Positions 8,379-15,243 of a DNA stretch of 42,150 bases are shown here, in pieces. The notes under the pieces are model-generated. The model was given only the letters and a program-made list of their open reading frames with translations, was not told the origin of the DNA and did no database searches. The DNA is from HGM04593 sp045592125 (GTDB lineage: Bacteria > Bacteroidota > Bacteroidia > Bacteroidales > Bacteroidaceae), in the NCBI GenBank assembly GCA_045592125.1, contig JAZNUE010000005.1, positions 1 through 42,150 of the forward strand. The letters run 5' to 3'. Within the stretch, counting starts at the first letter, position 1; each line of letters starts with the position of its first letter. Made by a program: the position numbers and the translations under genes.

Positions 8379-9074
8379 CTATTTTATACCTACATACATG
8401 CGGCATATGCCAAGTGTCAAGGCCTTGTGCCTAACCTCCTTGAAACCTGCTTCGTGCAGCATGGGCATGAATTTGTCCGGGGCAGGGAAATGCAGCACCG
8501 AGGCCGGGAGGTATTCATATGCTCCCCGGTTGCCCGATACCATTCCGCCTATTGCTGGCAGAATCTTCAGGAAATACAGCTTGTAGCACCAGTGTACCAC
8601 AGGGTTGGTGGGCACGGAGAGCTCAAGTATCACTAGCTTGCCTCCAGACTTCAGCACGCGCTGCATCTCCTTGAGCCCAGTACTAAGGTGCTCAAAGTTA
8701 CGCACGCCGAACCCAACTGATACACGGTCAAAACTCTCCTGAGGGTAGGAGAGCGCTTCGCAGTCGCCATATTCAAGCGTGGCCTCAATGCCTGCTTCTG
8801 CAATCTTGTCGCGACCTACCTTCATCATTCCTTCCGACAGGTCTATACCGGTAATGTGGCTTCCTTTTGCCGCTTTCTTGGCAATCTCTATTGTGAAGTC
8901 ACCCGTTCCGCATGCCACATCAAGAACGGCCAGCGGCTTGCCGTTGTCCACTATCTCACGCACCGCCTTTCGGCGCCATCCCTTGTCAATGTTCAGTGAC
9001 AGGATGTGGTTCAGCCTGTCGTAATCGGGCGCTATGTTGTCAAAAAGCCGTTTAATGTTCTCTTTCTTTGCCAT
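8379..9074 (-). CDS. menG: Demethylmenaquinone methyltransferase
   Basis: A 231-residue UbiE/MenG methyltransferase that makes menaquinone from demethylmenaquinone with S-adenosylmethionine. Seen: N-terminal family signature RLFDNIAPDYDRLNHILSL (10-28), SAM-binding motif I VLDVACGTGDF (50-60), RVSVGFGVRNFEH, and the C-terminal LGICRMYVGIK. Length is normal. It lies 8 bp downstream of the transporter gene and 13 bp upstream of menA. Confidence 0.95.
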   Translation of the reverse strand: MAKKENIKRLFDNIAPDYDRLNHILSLNIDKGWRRKAVREIVDNGKPLAVLDVACGTGDFTIEIAKKAAKGSHITGIDLSEGMMKVGRDKIAEAGIEATLEYGDCEALSYPQESFDRVSVGFGVRNFEHLSTGLKEMQRVLKSGGKLVILELSVPTNPVVHWCYKLYFLKILPAIGGMVSGNRGAYEYLPASVLHFPAPDKFMPMLHEAGFKEVRHKALTLGICRMYVGIK

Positions 9075-9082
9075 GGGAGCAG

Positions 9083-9946
9083 TTATTCTGTGTGTTTGAA
9101 TCTGTATACATAGAGCAGCAGTATCACGTTCATAAGCAATGCGTATATTATTGCCGGGATTGCCATCTCGCCGTTGTTGAAGATGAACGGCGATGTTGCA
9201 ATGGCTATTGCCTGTGCGGCATTCTGCATTCCTACTTCAATTACAATTGTGCGGCGTACGGCCGCAGTGAGCCTTCCAGTCCTGGACAGTAGCGAACTGC
9301 ACAGCATAGACGAAATTATCAGCATGCTGCATGCAAGGCCTGTCAGGCGGAAATTATCAATGATTTCCTGAGTGTATTGCAAGAAGAACAGCAGAGCCAA
9401 TGCCATTAGCGCCGGGAAGGCAATCTTGCTGAGCGCCTTGCTCACTTTTGCCGCCAATAACGGCCTGAAGTTCCTGAACAGCCACCCCGCCATCAGCGGC
9501 ACAAACAGCAGTACGATATTCTGCACAAGCAGCTTGCCGGCCGGCAAGTCAATGGATACATCAGGACTTTGCGAGACAAGCAGCAAGACAAGCTCCATTA
9601 TAAAGGGGAGCGTGAACAGGGTGATTATGCTGCTCAATGCTGTAAGGGTCACCGATAGCGCCACATCGCCTTTTGCAAGCATTGAGAACACGTTAGAGGA
9701 ACTGCCGCCAGGGCAGCACGCGACAAGCACGAGTCCCATAAAGTATACCGGCGGCATGTCCAGTGCCCATGCAATGGCGAAGGCAATCGCCGGAAGCAGG
9801 ACTATCTGCCCGGCCATCCCAAGGATAACAGCCTTAGGTTTACGCGCTACATTTACGAACGCTTCCTTGCTGAGTTCAGTCCCAAGAAGGAACATGAGCA
9901 CAATAAGGATAGGCATTACAATCCATATTGTATTCATTTGTTGCAA
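9083..9946 (-). CDS. BASS family sodium-dependent transporter (bile acid:sodium symporter-like)
   Basis: A 287-residue membrane protein with about nine to ten hydrophobic segments. The family motif ACCPGGSSSNVFSMLAKGD followed by ALSVTLTALSS is intact; in BASS proteins it forms part of the sodium-binding crossover. Bacterial members carry organic anions such as bile acids, pantoate or keto acids, and the substrate here is unknown. It is the first gene of an apparent operon with menG and menA. A -7-like TATTTTTG (minus strand, 9971-9964) lies 18 bp upstream of the start, without a good -33 element. Confidence 0.88.
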   Translation of the reverse strand: MQQMNTIWIVMPILIVLMFLLGTELSKEAFVNVARKPKAVILGMAGQIVLLPAIAFAIAWALDMPPVYFMGLVLVACCPGGSSSNVFSMLAKGDVALSVTLTALSSIITLFTLPFIMELVLLLVSQSPDVSIDLPAGKLLVQNIVLLFVPLMAGWLFRNFRPLLAAKVSKALSKIAFPALMALALLFFLQYTQEIIDNFRLTGLACSMLIISSMLCSSLLSRTGRLTAAVRRTIVIEVGMQNAAQAIAIATSPFIFNNGEMAIPAIIYALLMNVILLLYVYRFKHTE

Positions 9947-10068
9947 CTATTTTTTTTCAATCGCAAAAATAATCGGATTTTAGAAATTGTCAGAATTAAC
10001 AAAGAAAATATTTTGTTCAGAAACTGTAAAGAACTTTTATTCTGTAAAGATGTGAATGCTATCCATTT

Positions 10069-11022
10069 TCAGCTAGTCAATCTAAGCAGTTCATGCAAAA
10101 CATTCTCATAATCTTCCATAGTCTCCTTGCTAAGCCTGCTGCTTAGCTTGTGAATAGAGACTTCTGACAAGAAGCGGTGTAATTTCTCCGACTGGCCACG
10201 TTCTCCCAGATGATTCAGCAACTCTATGCAATGGTAACTGTTGAGAACAGGCATTTCTGAAAGTACGTTTGGGTACTTGCTGGCAATCATCCTGAAAAAT
10301 AGGTGAAAGATGTAATAGTCTACCACACAATCATATCTTCTCCAGTATTCAAGCAGCATGCCTTTAAGAAGCTCAAGGTGATGATTCCCCTTATTCGCAG
10401 TTATTATCCAATTTGAGATGCCTTGCCGGGTTCCGTCCCAGTCAATGTATTGAGGCATAAATAATTGGCAATCAAATATCTCCTCATGGTAATTGCTGCC
10501 TGTTATCATGACAGTCGAATCAATCCATGTCCCGCCATATTTGGTTAGCAGCTCTACTCTAATCAAGTCGGAGAAAAGCGCGTCAGGAATTATATGTCTA
10601 GCATATTTCTCTTCAATATATCGTGGCAACGAGATGTATTCCTTGTAGTTGTTGGCTGTGATGATTACAAACTCCTTGCTCTTTAGCCATTTTTTTTGAG
10701 ACATAAGGCAGGCTTTTACTATATCGGGCGCGTTCTCAATTCCCTGAAGCCAGCAAAACCAAACATACTTGCTGCTCTCATCTTTATGGCTTTTCTGTTC
10801 TGGCCTGTTTGCCAGGTCGTTGCCAGAAAGAAAATGGTTGAATTCCTTTACCAGTTTTGGCTCTACCTTATTCCGTAACTTCCTATACTCCTGTTTGTAG
10901 TCCTTTCCCTTAAACAGTATGCTGAGCGTGGCTTTCAGTAATTCAGGCAATAGTCCCATTCTGGCAAGGGCCTTTACTTGCCTAAAACCGCCACCTTGCC
11001 TAAATCTTGTCCAGACTTTCAT
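10069..11022 (-). CDS. Capsular polysaccharide synthesis-type glycosyltransferase
   Basis: A 317-residue protein of the Caps_synth / DXD sugar-binding group. The core KYVWFCWLQGIENAPDIV, then ALFSDLIRVELLTKYGGTWI followed by DSTV, is the typical family pattern with a DXD-like acidic site. It probably transfers a sugar onto a surface polysaccharide on the cytoplasmic side; donor and acceptor are unknown. It stands alone, not in a polysaccharide cluster, is more AT-rich than its neighbours, and lies next to the 3' end of tRNA-Arg. I see no copy of the tRNA end on its far side. The spaces 9972-10068 and 11023-11140 hold nothing clear. Confidence 0.85.
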   Translation of the reverse strand: MKVWTRFRQGGGFRQVKALARMGLLPELLKATLSILFKGKDYKQEYRKLRNKVEPKLVKEFNHFLSGNDLANRPEQKSHKDESSKYVWFCWLQGIENAPDIVKACLMSQKKWLKSKEFVIITANNYKEYISLPRYIEEKYARHIIPDALFSDLIRVELLTKYGGTWIDSTVMITGSNYHEEIFDCQLFMPQYIDWDGTRQGISNWIITANKGNHHLELLKGMLLEYWRRYDCVVDYYIFHLFFRMIASKYPNVLSEMPVLNSYHCIELLNHLGERGQSEKLHRFLSEVSIHKLSSRLSKETMEDYENVLHELLRLTS

Positions 11023-11142
11023 ATATTACAGCTTTTCTTATACAGATTGACTAAACTTTTTGCTCATCTCCCAGACTTTGCAGCTGAAGCTATATTTCTA
11101 CTGAGCCTATATTAGCTTGATTATCGCTTTTGATATATATAA

Positions 11143-11170
11143 AAAAAGAGAAGCTGTTGCTTCTCTTTTT
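11143..11170 (-). terminator. Terminator downstream of tRNA-Arg
   Basis: A 12-bp stem AAAAAGAGAAGC / GCTTCTCTTTTT with a TGTT loop directly follows the tRNA 3' end. The A-tract on the plus strand gives the T-run on the minus strand. It is symmetric and may act in both directions. Confidence 0.85.
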
Positions 11171-11171
11171 G

Positions 11172-11245
11172 TGATCCCGACAGGATTCAAACCTGTAACC
11201 TTCTGATCCGTAGTCAGATGCTCTATTCAGTTGAGCTACGAGACC
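11172..11245 (-). tRNA. tRNA-Arg (anticodon ACG)
   Basis: The minus strand folds as a cloverleaf. The acceptor stem GGTCTCG pairs with CGGGATC (two G-T pairs), with discriminator A. The anticodon arm is TCTGA-CTACGGA-TCAGA, giving anticodon ACG (inosine-34 expected), and the T arm contains GGTTTGAATCC. CCA is not encoded. This is the major CGN-reading arginine tRNA. Confidence 0.95.
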
Positions 11246-11267
11246 GTCTGTAGTCGTTTGACGTGTG

Positions 11268-11298
11268 CAAAGGTACTGCTTTTTTTGAAACGTGCAAA
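11268..11298 (-). promoter_or_regulatory. Promoter of tRNA-Arg
   Basis: On the minus strand, TTTG (11298-11295), exactly 19 nt, then TACCTTTG (11275-11268). This is a full match to the Bacteroidetes consensus, 23 bp upstream of the mature tRNA. Confidence 0.85.
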
Positions 11299-11386
11299 AT
11301 ATTTGCGCACTTTTTTTGAAGTTTTTTTGTTTTTCCTCTCTTTTTTCTTCCTTTTCGTCTCTTATGCCTGGTTTTTATCTGCCGTT

Positions 11387-11417
11387 TTTGCCAATCTTTG
11401 CGAATTTAGTACCTTTG
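11387..11417 (+). promoter_or_regulatory. Promoter of the nitrilase-family gene
   Basis: TTTG (11387-11390), 19 nt, TACCTTTG (11410-11417). The same perfect elements and spacing drive the divergent tRNA-Arg. The leader to the start at 11488 is about 65 nt. Confidence 0.85.
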
Positions 11418-11487
11418 CAGGCGTCAGCCTCGCGCAGCGCCTCAAGACGGTTGCGCGTGATGGCGCCAAGTCAGTAATAATGAGCAA

Positions 11488-12225
11488 ATGAAGATTACCG
11501 TAATACAGCAGGACATTGCGTGGAAGGATGTCCCCGCAAACATATCCCGTATCGAGGCGCTGGTTGCCGCTGCAGAGCGCTCCGATCTTTATCTCTTCCC
11601 CGAAATGTGTTCTACAGGCTTCTGCATGCAGCCCCAAGGTGTTGCCGAAGAGGTCGGGGGCGAGTCGGTCCAGGCGGTCATGAGGCTTGCAGTGGAATAT
11701 AATGCTGCAATGGTGCTGCCGGTGATGACTCATGAGGACGGCAGGTACTACAACAGGATGTACTTTATTACCCCTGAAGGTATTCTTGGGCAGTATGACA
11801 AGCACAACCTGTTTGAATACAGCGGAGAGGACAAAGTGTTTGAGCCCGGTGCAGGAAAGGTGATATGGGAGTGGAGAGGAATACGCTTCCGCCCGGCAAT
11901 ATGCTATGACCTGCGTTTCCCGGTCTATCTCTACAACAGGGCGGAATATGACGTGCTGCTTATTGCGGCCAATTTCCCCGACAGCCGCTTGCTTGCGTGG
12001 GACACTCTCGTGCGTGCGCGCGCAATTGAGAATATGTGCTATGTCGCGGCAAGCAACAGGGTAGGGGCCGATGAGTACGGGACATACAAGGGGCACAGTG
12101 TCATCCTCAACCCTTATGGAATGGCCTTGGCCGGCTGCAACGACGGTGAGAATGGCAGCGCTACCGCAGGACTCGACCCCGAAATGATAGCAAAGCTGCG
12201 GGTGATGACAAGGCTGAACAGATAG
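11488..12225 (+). CDS. Nitrilase-superfamily amidohydrolase, omega-amidase-like
   Basis: A 245-residue carbon-nitrogen hydrolase. The Glu-Lys-Cys triad is visible as E39 (LYLFPEM), K105 (QYDKHNLF) and C139 (RPAICYDLRFP). Length and the motifs YDKHNLFEYSGEDKVFEPG and RARAIENMCYVAASNRVG fit the YafV / omega-amidase branch, which hydrolyses alpha-ketoglutaramate or ketosuccinamate to the keto acid and ammonia. No signal peptide, so cytoplasmic. It is a single gene with its own promoter, converging on the gene at 12246. Other nitrilase branches cannot be excluded. Confidence 0.88.
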   Translation: MKITVIQQDIAWKDVPANISRIEALVAAAERSDLYLFPEMCSTGFCMQPQGVAEEVGGESVQAVMRLAVEYNAAMVLPVMTHEDGRYYNRMYFITPEGILGQYDKHNLFEYSGEDKVFEPGAGKVIWEWRGIRFRPAICYDLRFPVYLYNRAEYDVLLIAANFPDSRLLAWDTLVRARAIENMCYVAASNRVGADEYGTYKGHSVILNPYGMALAGCNDGENGSATAGLDPEMIAKLRVMTRLNR

Positions 12226-12245
12226 GCGCAATTGCGTAAGAGGGG

Positions 12246-12707
12246 CTATCTCTCTTCCGTAATTGCTGTATATTCAGGAATCTCCTGCAGGAACGTGTAG
12301 CTGCTGTTCTCATAGTCCATCCTGCAGCAGTAGTGCCTAAGCCCATTGCTGACGATGAGATAGTCGACCTTTAATGTGAGGTTGTATCTTGATATCTGCG
12401 CAAATACCTCCTTGGTAATCTTCACTGTTGGAGCCTTGTACTCTACAATGGCCCTAGGGCGCAGCTGCTTGTCATATACCACGGTGTCGCAGCGGCGTTT
12501 CATCCCGTTTAGCGTTATCTGCATTTCGTTGGCCATGAGCGCTGCGGGAAATCCCTTGCATGTGCACAGGTAATTCACAAAATGCTGCCTGACCCACTCC
12601 TCGGGAGTGAGCGCGACGTAGCATTTGCGCAGCGGGTCAAGTATTTGCGCTTTTCCCTCCCTTTCGCATATTTTTGTCTCGTATGGCGGCAGATTTAACG
12701 GCAACAT
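12246..12707 (-). CDS. Orphan protein with type I restriction HsdR N-terminal-like domain
   Basis: A 153-residue protein resembling the HsdR N-terminal (PD-(D/E)XK-like) domain. The fold signature is GMKRRCDTVVYDKQLRPRAI followed by VEYKAP, which supplies the D...ExK acidic-lysine pattern. No helicase, methylase or specificity gene is nearby, so this is not a restriction system as it stands. The Met at 12707 is chosen rather than the upstream one at 12743, because conserved-looking sequence begins there and the longer N-terminus overlaps the promoter region shared with holA. Its role is unknown; a nuclease-like fold is inference. Confidence 0.75.
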   Translation of the reverse strand: MLPLNLPPYETKICEREGKAQILDPLRKCYVALTPEEWVRQHFVNYLCTCKGFPAALMANEMQITLNGMKRRCDTVVYDKQLRPRAIVEYKAPTVKITKEVFAQISRYNLTLKVDYLIVSNGLRHYCCRMDYENSSYTFLQEIPEYTAITEER

Positions 12708-12711
12708 TTTG

Positions 12712-12734
12712 TATCTTTGTATATTGCAAATATA
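12712..12734. promoter_or_regulatory. Divergent promoter elements between the HsdR-N-like gene and holA
   Basis: TATCTTTG (12712-12719) reads toward holA and TATATTTG (complement of 12727-12734) reads toward the minus-strand gene. Neither has a clear TTTG at the usual distance, so they are -7 candidates only. Confidence 0.45.
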
Positions 12735-12771
12735 CAAAATCAATTTGATTCTGAAAATCCATTAAGGATAT

Positions 12772-13785
12772 ATGGCAAAATATACCTATGAAAGCATAAT
12801 GTCGGAACTCAGGAGCGGTGTCTACCGCCCCGTCTATTATCTTATGGGCGAGGAGGGATATTTCACCGACCGCATAACCGCGTACATTATTGAAAACGCT
12901 CTTACCGAGGTTGAGCGTGACTTTAACCTCACCGTCTTCTATGGTCTTGATACCGATATAAATACGGTAGTCAATACTGCCAGGCGCTTTCCAATGATGG
13001 CCGAGCGCCAGGTGGTTGTAGTCAAGGAGGCGCAGGCGCTAAAGGACCTTGACCCGCTGGTGCACTATCTGCAGAATCCCCAGCCAACCACAGTGCTTGT
13101 GTTTGCCCACAAGAACGGTTCTATTGACAAGCGCAAGAAGGCGGCGACAGAAATCGACCGCCATGGCGTTGTGCTTGAGACAAAGAAGTACAAGGACGAG
13201 CAGCTGCCATCTTTCATCGCCTCATACCTTAAGGAGAAAGGCCTGACGGCAGGCCCGAAGGCTGTGCTCATGCTCCGCGAGTCCATTGGTGCCGACCTTG
13301 CACGTATTGCAGGTGAGATTGACAAGCTCTCGCTATCCCTGCCTCACGGCACGGCTGCAATCACCCCAGAGCTGGTTGAGGAGCATATAGGCATAAGCAA
13401 GGAGTATAATAACTTTGAGCTGCAGAATGCTATAATAGACAAGGATATCTACAAGGCGAATAAGATAATAGCCTATTTTGCGCAGAACCCTAAGAAGAAT
13501 CCCATACAGATGACTCTTGCGTTGCTGTTCAGCTTCTTCTCGAACCTAATGATGTGCTACTACGCGCCCGAGAAGACAGACCGCGGGATAATGGAATTCC
13601 TAGGCCTGAAGAGCACATGGGGAGTGAGCGACTACATAAAGGCAATGCGTAACTACCGTGCAATGCATGTGATGGACATCCTGCATCTCATACGCCTTGC
13701 CGACGCCCAGTCAAAAGGTGCCGAAGGCGCCCAGCAGCCCGATGGCGAGATAATGCGCGAGCTGCTCTACAGGATTCTGCATTAA
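12772..13785 (+). CDS. holA: DNA polymerase III subunit delta
   Basis: A 337-residue clamp-loader subunit that opens the beta sliding clamp during replication. The order of blocks is that of HolA: a P-loop-like fold without a working Walker A (YRPVYYLMGEEGYFTDRI, about 18-35); RRFPMMAERQVVVVKEAQ (71-88); VLVFAHKNGSIDKRKK; GADLARIAGEIDKLSL; the C-terminal collar domain with EEHIGISKEYNNFELQNAI; and a final helix ending in LLYRILH. Length is standard. The nuclease-like gene starts 28 bp later, so the three genes from holA to the Nudix gene may form one operon. Confidence 0.93.
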   Translation: MAKYTYESIMSELRSGVYRPVYYLMGEEGYFTDRITAYIIENALTEVERDFNLTVFYGLDTDINTVVNTARRFPMMAERQVVVVKEAQALKDLDPLVHYLQNPQPTTVLVFAHKNGSIDKRKKAATEIDRHGVVLETKKYKDEQLPSFIASYLKEKGLTAGPKAVLMLRESIGADLARIAGEIDKLSLSLPHGTAAITPELVEEHIGISKEYNNFELQNAIIDKDIYKANKIIAYFAQNPKKNPIQMTLALLFSFFSNLMMCYYAPEKTDRGIMEFLGLKSTWGVSDYIKAMRNYRAMHVMDILHLIRLADAQSKGAEGAQQPDGEIMRELLYRILH

Positions 13786-13813
13786 CTGTTCCTAACCCAG
13801 AAAAATCCATTCT

Positions 13814-14602
13814 ATGACAAATAAAAATCTTAACGGTTCAACAATCTCTTTTGAACAGGACGGAAAGCTCTCGTTCAACGAAGAGGAACACATATACACC
13901 CTTAATGGCACGGTAATGCGCTCAGTGAGCAGCGTGGTTGCAATGTTCTTCCGCGAGTTTGACGCCTTGCGCATAAGCCTGAAGAAGTGCAACGGCAACG
14001 CGATTGAAGCGGCCAGGCTGCGCGAAGACTGGGAGTCAAGGGGCTGTGTGGCAAGCCAGGCGGGAACTTTCCTGCACAAGCAGATTGAGGACTACCTTAA
14101 TGGCAAGGAGAACCCCGACCTGCTTTGCGACGTGTGCTACGAGGGCAAGTATGTGAAGTGCCGCGAGACACTTGACATATCGCGTGAGTGGAGCTACTTC
14201 AAGGCCTTTGAGCGCAACACCACCTTCGTGCCTTTCCGCACCGAGTGGCGTGTCTTTGACGCTGATGCCCGCATGGCCGGCACGCTTGACTTCGTGTGCG
14301 CGTGCCCCGACGGTACATATGAGATCTATGACTGGAAGCGAAGCAATAAGATAGACCCTGCAGAACGCAACCCATGGGCGAGCGGCCTTAATGGCCTTGA
14401 GCACCTCACCGACACCTCGTATAGCCACTATTGCCTGCAGCAGAACCTTTACCGTTATATGCTGCAGAAGAACTATGGTCTCAAGGTTAGCCGTATGAAC
14501 CTCGTTGTCCTTCACCCTGAACTGCCTGCTTACAAGGTAGTGCCCATCCCGCCAATGGACCGTGAAGTCTCATTGATACTGGAAAAACTGCGTGCATTAT
14601 GA
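13814..14602 (+). CDS. PD-(D/E)XK nuclease superfamily protein
   Basis: A 262-residue protein. The nuclease core is visible as GTFLHKQIEDYL (H88), E144 in RTEWRVFD, D159 in AGTLDFV and the D-W-K pair at 173-175 in EIYDWKRS; this is the RecB/Cas4-like arrangement H...E...D...(D/E)xK. It is small and stand-alone, without a helicase or Cys cluster. Its last 4 bp overlap the start of the Nudix gene (ATGA), so the two are translationally coupled. The DNA substrate and role are unknown. Tightly linked holA suggests a housekeeping setting but proves nothing. Confidence 0.75.
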   Translation: MTNKNLNGSTISFEQDGKLSFNEEEHIYTLNGTVMRSVSSVVAMFFREFDALRISLKKCNGNAIEAARLREDWESRGCVASQAGTFLHKQIEDYLNGKENPDLLCDVCYEGKYVKCRETLDISREWSYFKAFERNTTFVPFRTEWRVFDADARMAGTLDFVCACPDGTYEIYDWKRSNKIDPAERNPWASGLNGLEHLTDTSYSHYCLQQNLYRYMLQKNYGLKVSRMNLVVLHPELPAYKVVPIPPMDREVSLILEKLRAL

Positions 14603-15111
14603 AAAAGGACAACAGCGCCGAACTGCTCCCGCTGGTAGACGCCGAAGGCAGCACCATTGGCTGCGCAACACGTGGGGAGTGCCACAATGGCAGCAAGCTC
14701 CTGCACCCTGTCGTACATCTTCACCTGCTTAACAGCAAGGGGGAGATTTATCTGCAGCGCCGTCCATTGTGGAAGGATATACAGCCAGGCAAATGGGATA
14801 CGGCTGTTGGCGGCCATGTCGATTACGGCGAGACTGTTGCCAGTGCTCTTGTCCGAGAGATACAGGAAGAGCTAGGGATAACAGGCCTGGCGCCTGTCTT
14901 CCTCATGAGCTATCTCTTCGAGAGCGAACGCGAGAAGGAACTGGTGAATGTATATAAGGCCTTATACGATGGCGATGTAAACCCAAGCGATGAACTTGAC
15001 GGAGGGCGTTTCTGGCCTCTCGGCGAGATTGAAGGCGCTATCGGGAAAGGAATGCTGACACCCAACTTCGAGCAGGAGTTCTTGAAGATAAAAGAATGCC
15101 TTCAGATATAA
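14599..15111 (+). CDS. Nudix hydrolase, isopentenyl-diphosphate isomerase-like subgroup
   Basis: A 170-residue protein with a complete Nudix box: G72, E78, then REIQEELGI at 86-94. The N-terminal part (LLPLVDAEGSTIGCATRGEC) and LHPVVHLHLLNSKGEIYLQRR are characteristic of the IDI/YfcD-type Nudix group. It probably hydrolyses a nucleoside-diphosphate-linked substrate; the true IDI catalytic Cys/Glu set is not convincingly present, so I do not call it Idi. It starts inside the last codons of the nuclease-like gene. Confidence 0.88.
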   Translation: MKKDNSAELLPLVDAEGSTIGCATRGECHNGSKLLHPVVHLHLLNSKGEIYLQRRPLWKDIQPGKWDTAVGGHVDYGETVASALVREIQEELGITGLAPVFLMSYLFESEREKELVNVYKALYDGDVNPSDELDGGRFWPLGEIEGAIGKGMLTPNFEQEFLKIKECLQI

Positions 15112-15116
15112 TAAGC

Positions 15117-15172
15117 AACAAGAATAGAAGAGACTGGTCCCTCAGTGGAAACCAGTCTCTTCTATTCTTGTT
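15117..15172. terminator. Long perfect hairpin between convergent Nudix and htpG genes
   Basis: A 22-bp perfect inverted repeat (15117-15138 with 15151-15172) with a 12-nt loop starts 5 bp after the Nudix stop. A T-rich stretch follows at 15183-15187. It is probably a terminator for the plus-strand operon, though its stem is far longer than needed. Confidence 0.65.
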
Positions 15173-15243
15173 ATGCTGCAATCTTTTTATGCGGCCTGCA
15201 CGCTATGGTGTCCATATTCCGTGCTGTCACATATGTTGCCGCT

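Noticed and set aside
10025..10049. Two copies of CTGTAAAG downstream of the glycosyltransferase
   Set aside because: Too short to call an attachment site, and they do not match the tRNA-Arg end.
11362..12231. 289-residue open frame opposite the nitrilase gene
   Set aside because: A shadow of a clear family member on the plus strand; its composition and motifs match nothing.
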